A program made the translations under genes and the position numbers. DNA of 13,306 bases from an uncultured bacterium (GTDB taxonomy: Bacteria; Verrucomicrobiota; Lentisphaeria; Oligosphaerales; Oligosphaeraceae), in assembly GCA_900548225.1 (NCBI GenBank), contig URJM01000055.1, positions 1 to 13,306 of the forward strand. The letters run 5' to 3'. This document shows, in pieces, positions 6,602 through 13,306 of this stretch (positions are counted from its first letter, which is position 1; every line of letters begins with the position of its first letter). The notes under the pieces are model-generated. The model saw nothing but the letters and a program-made list of their open reading frames with translations. It ran no database searches and was not told where the DNA came from.

Positions 6602-8497
6602 TCATACGCGGAATGCTTCCTGGGATGCGTCCGCCGGCATTCTCCAGTCGCCCCTGGGTGAGAGGGCGATGGTTCCGACCTTCGGGCCGTCGGGCATTGC
6701 ATTGCGTTTGAACTGCTGCGAGAAGAACCTTCGGTAGAAGAGTTGCAGTGTCGAGGCAATCTCCTCCCTGGAATAGAGGCCGTCGAATGCGGAATACGCG
6801 AGTTCCAGGATGTTCTGCGGGGTTTCCCCGTATTTCAGGAAGAAATAGAGGAAGAAGTCGTGCAGGTCGTATTTCCCGATGATGGCCTCGGTGTGTTGCG
6901 CACCTGGCAGCAGCTCCGGTGAGACTGGGGTTTCGTTCACGTCGACCAGCCGTTTGGCGAGCTCGGGGGCGCATCCTCTCGCCACGTACTCGACCATGAA
7001 CCGTATCAGCGTCTTGGGAACCCCGCAGTTTACGCAGTACATGGACATGTGGTCCCCGTTGAAGGTGCTCCACCCAAGGGCGATTTCGGAGAGGTCACCC
7101 GTGCCCACAAGGAGTCCGTGTTCCTGGTTTGCCAGGTCCATGAGTATCTGGGTGCGCTCCCGCGCCTGGGCGTTTTCATAGACCACGTCCTGGAGTCCAG
7201 GGTCGTGGCCGATGTCCTGGAAGTGCCCTTCGACTGCCTTGGCGATTGGGATTTCCCGCAGTTCCGCGCCGATAAGTTCCGCAATCGCGGCCGCGTTGTC
7301 CCTGGTGCGGCTGGTGGTCCCCATGCCTGGCATTGTGACCGCCAGGATGAAGTCACGCCCGCGGCCGAGCATTTCGCAGCATCGGTCGCAGACCAGCAGC
7401 GCAAGGGTGGAGTCAAGGCCGCCGGAGATGCCGATGACAAGGCGCCTTGCGGAGGTGTGCTCCACGCGACGCGCAAGCCCCGACGCCTGGATTGAGAAGA
7501 TCTCCTCGCATCGGGCGTCACGCTCGGGGGAGCCCTCCGGGACGAATGGGTGGCGAGGCAGGGAGAGACCCTTGGGGGACGAGGCCTGGGGCATCGGCGA
7601 GATGTCGACGACGCAGGGCGGCTCCCAGTCGGGACGGGCGTCGTTGAAGGAGGTCCATGAACGGCGCTGTGCGTCAAGCCACCGGGGCACGAAGTCCATG
7701 GGGACAAGCTGGGGCTTGCGGGAGAAACGCTCGCTCTCCGAACAGCACCTCCCATTGAGGGCGCAGACGGCATGGCCGCTGAATACCAGGTCGGAGGTGG
7801 ATTCGTAGACGCCCGCCCCAGCCAGGATATACGCCGCGCAGAGGCGGGCGCTCTGGCTTGTGACAAGCATCTTCCGGTATACCGCCTTGGAGACGAGCTC
7901 CGGGCCGGCCGAGATGTTCACGACAAGCTGCGCGCCATTGAGCGCCATCCTGTTCGAGGGAGGCTCCACGACCCAGAGGTCCTCGCAGATTTCGACTCCG
8001 AAGCGGAAGCCGTCCTTCGCCTGGTAGATGATTCCCGGTTCGAAGGGAACTTCCCTGTCCTGGAAGAGATATGGCGCGCCATCGCATTCAGATGCAGGGC
8101 GGAAATGCCTCTTTTCGTAGAATTCGCGGTATTCAGGCAGGTAGCTTTTCACCGTGAACCCAAGCAGCTCGCCATTCTGCATGACTGCTGCGCAATTGAA
8201 AAGCCTCGTCCCCTTGAGGATGGGGACTCCCGCGATGAGAATGGCGCCGTTTCCCTCGCGTGTGGTCTCGCACAGCCTGGCCAGCGCGTCAAGGGACGCG
8301 TCCAGAAGCGCACGCTGCTCGAAGAGGTCGCCGCAGCTGTAGCCGGTAACCGACAGTTCCGGAAAGGCCACAAGGGACGCGCCCGCGCTGCAGGCGTCAA
8401 GATACATCTCACGCATGACGAGGGCGTTAGATGATGGATCGCCTAGATGAAGGGGCGGAACGGCCGCAAATACTCTGTAGATGCCGTCGATGGACAT
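6602..8497 (-). CDS. nadE: Glutamine-dependent NAD+ synthetase
   Basis: This cytoplasmic enzyme converts nicotinic acid adenine dinucleotide to NAD+ with ATP, using ammonia from glutamine. With the ATG at 8497 it is 631 residues, in the range of two-domain bacterial NadE. The N-terminal nitrilase-like glutaminase domain (about 5-275) shows the triad Glu47 (FPELSVTGY), Lys117 (VKSYLPEY) and Cys171 (VEICEDLW). The synthetase domain carries the PP-loop GISGGLDST (356-364) and, further on, the ammonia-channel and NaAD-binding region including GTGDLSE and KTLIRFMVEY. The frame is open to 8665, but the extra 56 residues have no family match; AGGAG nine bases before the 8497 ATG supports the shorter form. 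It runs convergent to nnrD and downstream of the hydrogenase operon's terminator, so it is probably a separate unit. Confidence 0.95.
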   Translation of the reverse strand: MSIDGIYRVFAAVPPLHLGDPSSNALVMREMYLDACSAGASLVAFPELSVTGYSCGDLFEQRALLDASLDALARLCETTREGNGAILIAGVPILKGTRLFNCAAVMQNGELLGFTVKSYLPEYREFYEKRHFRPASECDGAPYLFQDREVPFEPGIIYQAKDGFRFGVEICEDLWVVEPPSNRMALNGAQLVVNISAGPELVSKAVYRKMLVTSQSARLCAAYILAGAGVYESTSDLVFSGHAVCALNGRCCSESERFSRKPQLVPMDFVPRWLDAQRRSWTSFNDARPDWEPPCVVDISPMPQASSPKGLSLPRHPFVPEGSPERDARCEEIFSIQASGLARRVEHTSARRLVIGISGGLDSTLALLVCDRCCEMLGRGRDFILAVTMPGMGTTSRTRDNAAAIAELIGAELREIPIAKAVEGHFQDIGHDPGLQDVVYENAQARERTQILMDLANQEHGLLVGTGDLSEIALGWSTFNGDHMSMYCVNCGVPKTLIRFMVEYVARGCAPELAKRLVDVNETPVSPELLPGAQHTEAIIGKYDLHDFFLYFFLKYGETPQNILELAYSAFDGLYSREEIASTLQLFYRRFFSQQFKRNAMPDGPKVGTIALSPRGDWRMPADASQEAFRV

Positions 8498-8542
8498 GTG
8501 AATGGGCTCCTGTGGTGAAAATGCTCGGCAAACAGCACGCAT

Positions 8543-8548
8543 ACTATA
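8543..8548 (-). promoter_or_regulatory. Possible -10 element of nadE
   Basis: On the minus strand TATAGT lies about 45 bases upstream of the chosen nadE start, in an otherwise GC-rich gap (8498-8734) with no gene. No good -35 hexamer is found 15-19 bases upstream, so the assignment is tentative. Confidence 0.3.
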
Positions 8549-8730
8549 AATCCGCCGCCAATGCACCACGACTGGCAATTTCGACAATGTGAAACGCCCT
8601 GTCCCGCATAATGCCCGTCTCCGTGGCGCCAGGCTTGACTGGAGAGGCCTCCAGCCCTTTTCCATGGGGCGGCGTCGCGGTTATGCGGCGGCTTTAATCC
8701 CACCGCCCGACTCCCCACCGCCCACTCTAC

Positions 8731-8767
8731 GGAAAATGCCCCGTCGGAGACAATCCGGCGGGGCATT
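8731..8767 (-). terminator. Intrinsic terminator of the hydCBA operon
   Basis: AATGCCCCG and CGGGGCATT form a nine-pair stem extended past one mismatch by CGGA/TCCG, around a five-base loop. On the minus strand it is followed by TT (four T in total with the stem end). It starts about 28 bases after the hydA stop, as expected for the operon end. Confidence 0.8.
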
Positions 8768-8794
8768 ATTGGGGGCACGAGTCAGTGCTTCAGC

Positions 8795-10549
8795 CTACTT
8801 GCTGTGGTACTTGGTGTGGAGCAGGTGGTGTGCCTTCTCCGAACCGGGTTCCCCGAGGAACTCCTCGTAGAGCTTCTTGATGTCGGGGTTGTTGTGCGAC
8901 ATGCGGAGCGGCTTGCTTGCGTCCTCGAGGTAGAGTCCGCGCATGCGCTTCTCGAGCAGCGTGCTGTCGCCGTGCGTGAAGGGCTGTCCGCCGCCGTTGA
9001 TGCAGCCGCCGGGGCACGCCATGATTTCGATTGCCTGGAAGCGGTTGGGCTCCTTGCGGACCATCTCCAGGATCTTGCGGGCATTTCCGAGGCCGGAGCA
9101 GACTGCCGCGTTGACAGTCAGGCCCGGGGCGATCTCGACCTTGGCCTCCTTGATGCCGTCAAGACCACGGACGGCGCGGAAGTTGATTGCGTCGCCGGTG
9201 AGGTCTTCGTTGGTGAGCACGGAACGAACCGAACGCAGGGCAGCCTCGAGGACGCCGCCAGTGACGCCGAAGATGTCCGCCGCGCCAGTGGACTGGCCCA
9301 GCGGGCTGTCGAACTGCTCGTCGTTCATATTGGCCAGGTTGACGCCGGCCTCGCGGAACATCCTGCACAGCTCGCGGGTGGTCAGGACGTAGTCGACGTC
9401 GCGGACGCCGTCATGCGAGAACTCGGGGCGCGCGGCCTCGTACTTCTTCGCCTGGCAAGGCATGACTGAGACGACGACCAGGTCCTTCGGCGCCACTCCG
9501 ATCTTTTCGGCGTAGTAGCTCTTTGCGATTGCGCCGAACATCTGCTGGGGAGACTTGCAGGAGGATGGGATGTGGAGCAGGTCGGGGAAGTTGGTCTCGA
9601 TGAAGTTGATCCATCCCGGGCAGCAGCTTGTCAGAATCGGGAGATTCTTGTTGGCCTTGATGCGTTCGACCAGTTCGTGCCCCTCCTCCATGATTGTGAG
9701 GTCTGCGCCGAAGTTGGTGTCGAAGACCTTGTCGAATCCCAGGGCGCGGAGACCCGCGACCAGCTTGCCGGTGACAGGGGTTCCTGGCTCGAAGCCAAAC
9801 TCCTGGCCGACTGCGACTCTGACTGCCGGGGCTGCCTGGACAATCACGGTCTTCGACTTGTCGTTGATCGCGTTCCAGACCTTCTTCACATAGCTGATGC
9901 CGGTGATCGCGCCGACGGGGCATGCGTTGACGCACTGCCCACAGAATGTGCAGGAGGTATCCGCCAGCGGAATCATTGACGCGGTCCCGACCTTCGCGGA
10001 GAATCCGCGGCCGTAGCCGGTCAGGGTTCCGACGGTCTGGACCTTGTTGCAGACTGTCTCGCAGCGGCGGCACATGATGCACTTCGAGAGGTCGCGCATG
10101 ATTGCCTCGCTGGAGTCGTCAACCGGGAACTTGTTGACTTCGCCCTGGAATTCGATGTCGCGGATGCCGAATTCGGCGGCCAGCTTCTGCAGTTCGCACT
10201 CCTGGTTCTTGGGGCAGGTGAGGCAGTCCTTCGGGTGGTCGGAGAGCATCAGCTCGAGGACGGTGCGGCGCGCGGTCAGGGCGCGCAGCGAGTTTGTCCA
10301 GACCTCGACGCGGTCGTTGGTGATCGGGGTCGCGCATGCGGGGACCAGGATGGGGCGCGGGCGGATGCCGGTGGCCTCAACGAGGCAGATGCGGCATGAC
10401 GCTGGCTTGTTGGAGACACCGCATCCCAGGTCCTTGCAGTAGCAGAGGGTCGGGACATTGATGTTCAGCTTCTGGCAGGCTTCCAGAATCGTGGAGCCAG
10501 AGGGGACAGTCACCTTGGTTCCGTTAATCGTAACAGTTACGTCACTCAT
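8795..10549 (-). CDS. hydA: [FeFe] hydrogenase catalytic subunit HydA (NADH-linked, trimeric type)
   Basis: This is the catalytic subunit, reducing protons to H2 or the reverse at the H-cluster; likely cytoplasmic. It has 584 residues, close to Desulfovibrio HndD and shorter than Thermotoga HydA. Domains in order: N-terminal [2Fe-2S] ferredoxin (C36, C52, C55, C72 as likely ligands); a His-Cys [4Fe-4S] site (H105, C109, C112, C118); two [4Fe-4S] motifs (C157/160/163/167 and C200/203/206/210); then the H-cluster domain with TSCCPGW (C310 ligand, C309 the usual proton-transfer cysteine), MPCQAK (C365) and MACPGGCINGGGQP (C512, C516). A small-subunit-like tail follows from about 530. All key ligands are present. 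AAGGGGG lies about nine bases before the ATG. It is the last gene of hydCBA, 16 bases after hydB. The HydEFG maturases are not in this window. Confidence 0.96.
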   Translation of the reverse strand: MSDVTVTINGTKVTVPSGSTILEACQKLNINVPTLCYCKDLGCGVSNKPASCRICLVEATGIRPRPILVPACATPITNDRVEVWTNSLRALTARRTVLELMLSDHPKDCLTCPKNQECELQKLAAEFGIRDIEFQGEVNKFPVDDSSEAIMRDLSKCIMCRRCETVCNKVQTVGTLTGYGRGFSAKVGTASMIPLADTSCTFCGQCVNACPVGAITGISYVKKVWNAINDKSKTVIVQAAPAVRVAVGQEFGFEPGTPVTGKLVAGLRALGFDKVFDTNFGADLTIMEEGHELVERIKANKNLPILTSCCPGWINFIETNFPDLLHIPSSCKSPQQMFGAIAKSYYAEKIGVAPKDLVVVSVMPCQAKKYEAARPEFSHDGVRDVDYVLTTRELCRMFREAGVNLANMNDEQFDSPLGQSTGAADIFGVTGGVLEAALRSVRSVLTNEDLTGDAINFRAVRGLDGIKEAKVEIAPGLTVNAAVCSGLGNARKILEMVRKEPNRFQAIEIMACPGGCINGGGQPFTHGDSTLLEKRMRGLYLEDASKPLRMSHNNPDIKKLYEEFLGEPGSEKAHHLLHTKYHSK

Positions 10550-10565
10550 TGTATTATTCCCCCTT

Positions 10566-12497
10566 CTACTCCTTGACGATTGCTTTCTTGGGGCATCCCT
10601 CGATGCAGGCGCCGCACTTGATGCACCTCTTCGGGTCGATGAAGTGCTTCTGCTTGAGCTCTCCGGTGATGGCTCCGACGGGGCAGTTGCGCTTGCACTT
10701 GGTGCAGCCGATGCAGTCGTCGGTGATGGTGAGCACGTAGAGCTTCTGGCATGTGCCCGCGGGGCACTTCTTGTTGATGACGTGCGCCAGGTATTCGTCC
10801 TTGAAGTATCTCAGGGTGCTGAGGATGGGGTTGGGAGCCGTCTGGCCGAGTCCGCACAGTGCGGTGTCCTTGATGGTATTGGCGAGTCTTTCGAGTTCAT
10901 CGAGTGTCTCCTCGGTGCCATTGCCATCGCAGATCTTCTCGAGCATTTCCAGCATTCTGCGGGTTCCGATGCGGCATGGGGTGCACTTTCCGCAGGATTC
11001 GTCCTTTGTGAATCCGAGGTAGAACTTTGCCATTGCGGGCATGCAGTCCTTGTCGGAGAGGACGATCATTCCTCCCGAACCCATCATCGAGCCGATTTTG
11101 GCGAGGTTGCCGTAGTCGATGGGGGTGTCCAGGTTTTCCTTGGTGATGCATCCGCCGGAGGGGCCGCCGGTCTGGACGGCCTTGAAGCCGTGGCCGCCGG
11201 AGATGCCGCCGCCGATGTCGTAGATGATTTCGCGGAGGGTGGTCCCCATGGGGACTTCGACCAGTCCGACGTTGTTGATCTGGCCGGCCAGCGCGAAGAC
11301 CTTCGTGCCGGAGTTGCCGGAGACGGTCTTCTTCCAGTTCCCCTTCTCGTCGGTCTCAATCTGCCAGTTGCCAATCTTGGAGTACCAGGCCGCCCCCTTC
11401 TGGAGGATGACGGGAATCGAGGCGTAGGTCTCGACGTTGTTGACGTTGGTGGAGCATCCCCAGTAGCCGCCGCCGATGTTCGCGGGGAACGGGGGCTTCG
11501 TGGTGGGCTCGCCGCGCATGCCCTCCATCGAGTGGATCAGGGCAGTCTCCTCGCCGCAGACGAAGGCGCCCGCGCCAAGCTTGATCTCGATGTCGAAGTC
11601 GAAGCCGGTGCCGAGGATGTTCTTGCCAAGAAGGCCAAGCTCGCGGGCCTCGTTGATTGCAATCTGGAGGCGGTTGACCGCAAGGGGGTATTCAGCGCGG
11701 ATGTAGACGAGTCCGTGCTGGGCGCCGATGGCGTAGCCGCCGATGGCCATGGCCTCGACGATGCTGTTCGGGTCGCCTTCCATGATGGAACGGTCCATGA
11801 AGGCGCCGGGGTCGCCCTCGTCCGCATTGCAGACGATGTACTTTTCATCGGCCTGGGTGCCTGCCGCGATCTTCCACTTGAGTCCAGTGGGGAAGCCCGC
11901 GCCGCCGCGGCCGCAGATTCCGGAGTTGAGGACTTCCTGGATGACCTCTTCGCGGGTCATGTCGCAGAGGCACTTGGCAAGCGCCTGGTATCCTTCGCTG
12001 GCGATGTATTCGCGGATGTCCTCAGGGTCGATGAGGCCGCAGTTCCTGAGGGAGATGCGCTGCTGCTTCGCGTAGAACGACATCTTCGCGTAGTCGTGGA
12101 TGCGCTCCTTCAGCATGGGCTCGACATAGAGCAGGCGCTCGACCAGCTGGTGTCCGACGACATGCTTCTCGACAATCTCCTTCGCGTCCTCGGGGGTCAC
12201 CTGGACGTAGAAGACGTTGTCGGGCATGATCTTGACGATTGGCCCCTGCGCGCAGAAGCCGAAGCATCCGGTCTGGACCACTTTGACGTCCTGCGAGAGC
12301 CCCGCCTCCGCGATGGCGTCACGCAGATTCTGCATGAGTTCGCCGGAGTTGGACGCGTGGCATCCGGTTCCTCCGCAGCAGAGGAGCTCCTTCTTGGTGG
12401 AGTTGATGTCGTGTTCGCTCACGCAGCGGAGCGCGAGCATTCCCTTGCAGGCCTGGTAGGCCGCCAGAAGATCTTTCTTGCTTGTGATCCTTTCCAT
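10566..12497 (-). CDS. hydB: NADH-binding, FMN-containing hydrogenase subunit HydB (NuoF-like)
   Basis: This diaphorase subunit passes electrons between NAD(H), its FMN and the iron-sulfur chain to HydA. It has 643 residues. Domains in order: thioredoxin-like [2Fe-2S] (C41, C46, C78, C82); FMN-binding GRGGAGFPTGLKW (196-208); NADH-binding GAGAFVCGEETALI (308-321) and EGMRGEP (325-331); an N3-type [4Fe-4S] site (C502, C505, C508, C548); and a C-terminal two-cluster ferredoxin (C595/598/601/605 and C625/628/631/635). The fused N-terminal thioredoxin-like domain plus C-terminal ferredoxin is the HydB layout of trimeric HydABC enzymes, unlike HndBCD systems where the thioredoxin-like part is separate. 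Whether the enzyme is electron-bifurcating or purely NADH-dependent cannot be told from this. It starts six bases after the hydC stop, with AAAGGG overlapping the end of hydC, suggesting translational coupling. Confidence 0.96.
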   Translation of the reverse strand: MERITSKKDLLAAYQACKGMLALRCVSEHDINSTKKELLCCGGTGCHASNSGELMQNLRDAIAEAGLSQDVKVVQTGCFGFCAQGPIVKIMPDNVFYVQVTPEDAKEIVEKHVVGHQLVERLLYVEPMLKERIHDYAKMSFYAKQQRISLRNCGLIDPEDIREYIASEGYQALAKCLCDMTREEVIQEVLNSGICGRGGAGFPTGLKWKIAAGTQADEKYIVCNADEGDPGAFMDRSIMEGDPNSIVEAMAIGGYAIGAQHGLVYIRAEYPLAVNRLQIAINEARELGLLGKNILGTGFDFDIEIKLGAGAFVCGEETALIHSMEGMRGEPTTKPPFPANIGGGYWGCSTNVNNVETYASIPVILQKGAAWYSKIGNWQIETDEKGNWKKTVSGNSGTKVFALAGQINNVGLVEVPMGTTLREIIYDIGGGISGGHGFKAVQTGGPSGGCITKENLDTPIDYGNLAKIGSMMGSGGMIVLSDKDCMPAMAKFYLGFTKDESCGKCTPCRIGTRRMLEMLEKICDGNGTEETLDELERLANTIKDTALCGLGQTAPNPILSTLRYFKDEYLAHVINKKCPAGTCQKLYVLTITDDCIGCTKCKRNCPVGAITGELKQKHFIDPKRCIKCGACIEGCPKKAIVKE

Positions 12498-12503
12498 GGT
12501 CCT

Positions 12504-13022
12504 TTAGCCCTTTGCCTTGTATTCGTTGACAATCTGAACGGCCTTCGCGGGGGTCACCTTTCCGTAGACCTTGCCGTTGACGACCATGACGGGGGCCAGA
12601 CCACAGGCGCCGACGCAGCGAAGCGCGCTGATGGAGAAGAGGCCGTCGGCCGAGGGGACGGTGTCCGCCTTGACGCCGATGACGCGCTCGAGTTCCTGGA
12701 GGACCCGCTCGGAACCCTTCACGTAGCAGGCGGTGCCCAGGCAGACGTCAATGCGGTACTTGCCCTTGGGCTCCGTGGTGAAGTAGTTGTAGAAGCTGAC
12801 GACGCCGGAGACCTGCGCTTCGGTGAGGTAGAGCTTCTCGGCGACGTGTTCCTGGACCGCGCGCGGAAGATATCCGAAAATGTCCTGGGCTTTGTGCAGG
12901 ACCTGGATCAGGCGGCCGCGACGACGCTCGTCATCGGCCACGATGCCCAGTCCGTCAATAAAGGCGTCGAGTTCGGCGAATTTCGCCTTTGCGCCCTCTG
13001 AGAGGTTGGTGCAGCAGCACAT
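12504..13022 (-). CDS. hydC: Hydrogenase [2Fe-2S] subunit HydC (NuoE-like)
   Basis: This is the thioredoxin-like [2Fe-2S] partner of HydB in the soluble hydrogenase complex. The 172 residues are slightly longer than typical NuoE-like proteins. The four cluster ligands follow the expected C-x4-C and C-x3-C pattern: C94 and C99 (CLGTAC), C136 and C140 (CVGACG). The N-terminal helical domain carries DIFGYLP (47-53) and VSGVVSFYNYF (71-81), both hallmark NuoE segments. An odd feature is a run of three cysteines directly after the initiator Met (C2-C4). The ATG at 13022 is preceded by AAGG about 11 bases upstream. It is the first gene of hydCBA; promoter elements upstream are not clear. Confidence 0.95.
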   Translation of the reverse strand: MCCCTNLSEGAKAKFAELDAFIDGLGIVADDERRRGRLIQVLHKAQDIFGYLPRAVQEHVAEKLYLTEAQVSGVVSFYNYFTTEPKGKYRIDVCLGTACYVKGSERVLQELERVIGVKADTVPSADGLFSISALRCVGACGLAPVMVVNGKVYGKVTPAKAVQIVNEYKAKG

Positions 13023-13306
13023 ATATGAGGTTACCTTGGGTTGGGGGTGGAGGAAAAAACGGAGTCAAATCATCGTTTTTCTGGGGAACTATCCCTGGAT
13101 ATCCGAATGAATGGCCCTTGCAACGACCAAGGTGCCTTTGAGGGAACGCATGGGTCTCCGCGCAGCCACGCGAAGAGTATCCCGCTTTCACCGAATCAAG
13201 GAATTCGGGTAATATAGCAGGCAGGAAGGGCTTTGCCCGGAGGCGGCGGCCATTACTTCGGAGGATGGCGGGGCAGGGCGCCCCAATGGTATATTATCCA
13301 TGACGG
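13023..13306. other. Upstream region of hydCBA, no gene recognised
   Basis: This 284-base stretch to the window edge should contain the hydCBA promoter and leader. I find no gene with convincing features on either strand. A TTGACT (minus strand, 13068-13063) resembles a -35 but has no matching -10. CTATATT on the minus strand (13211-13217) is an isolated -10-like element. CCGAAT/ATTCGG (13191-13196 and 13203-13208) form a six-pair hairpin next to it. At the far right, a TATATTATCC stretch precedes an ATG on the plus strand at about 13301, too close to the edge to judge. Confidence 0.4.
13191..13208. repeat. Short inverted repeat upstream of hydC
   Basis: CCGAAT (13191-13196) and ATTCGG (13203-13208) are perfect reverse complements around a six-base centre. 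On the minus strand the repeat sits just downstream of a CTATATT motif, a typical place for an operator, but no regulator family is recognised and chance is possible. Confidence 0.35.

Noticed and set aside
8498..8665. A 56-residue N-terminal extension of NadE
   Set aside because: Family similarity begins just after the ATG at 8497, which has a good AGGAG; the extension crosses a -10-like TATAGT.
8699..8728. Two near-identical 14-15 base CCCACCGCCC(G)ACTC units in tandem
   Set aside because: Only two copies of a simple C-rich sequence next to a terminator; no sign of function or a larger array.
10458..13001. An 847-codon open frame on the plus strand opposite hydB and hydC
   Set aside because: It is exactly antisense to two well-supported genes, its composition is dominated by Val, Asp, Leu, Ala and Gly, no family motif is visible, and such long antisense frames are common in GC-rich codon usage.
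13110..13145. A sigma54-like promoter upstream of hydC (GGCAC followed by TTGCA on the minus strand)
   Set aside because: The GG-to-GC spacing is about three bases too long for a -24/-12 promoter, where spacing is strict.

Overview
The window is a GC-rich bacterial chromosomal segment. It encodes eight protein genes: seven complete, plus one cut by the left edge. Most intergenic gaps are short, and I see no insertion sequence, CRISPR array, phage gene, tRNA or rRNA. The gene content suggests a fermentative anaerobe: an NADH-linked trimeric [FeFe] hydrogenase beside NAD synthesis and NAD(P)HX repair genes. A GH20-like protein and a DUF4091 (GH123-like) protein fit a carbohydrate-degrading member of the PVC group, such as Lentisphaerota or Kiritimatiellota. 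That taxonomic placement is inference from family content only.

Left region (1-5067, all minus strand). Reading leftward there is a GH20-like glycosidase, then a 387-base gap rich in hairpins, then a Na+/phosphate cotransporter with a PhoU-like tail. A DUF4091 protein follows 18 bases later and runs off the left edge. The transporter and DUF4091 genes look co-transcribed. The gap before the transporter holds the least explained sequence in the window: an 11-bp inverted repeat enclosing a terminator-like hairpin, followed by a second large hairpin.

Middle region (5068-8794). On the plus strand, nnrD (ADP-dependent NAD(P)H-hydrate dehydratase) is followed by a small DUF3568-like lipoprotein and a strong intrinsic terminator. 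Convergent to these, on the minus strand, is nadE (glutamine-dependent NAD+ synthetase). The divergent promoter region between the GH20-like gene and nnrD contains a large imperfect palindrome.

Right region (8795-13306, minus strand). A compact hydC-hydB-hydA operon encodes a trimeric NADH-linked [FeFe] hydrogenase with all expected iron-sulfur and H-cluster ligands, and it ends in a clear terminator. Its 284-base upstream region contains no recognisable gene. The hydrogenase would dispose of reducing equivalents as H2 from NADH (possibly with ferredoxin), while nnrD and nadE maintain the NAD(H) pool. The three sit in separate transcription units, so a functional link is suggestive only. I found no clearly new multi-gene system. 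The most promising unexplained items are the structured element upstream of the phosphate transporter and the altered catalytic pair in the GH20-like enzyme.
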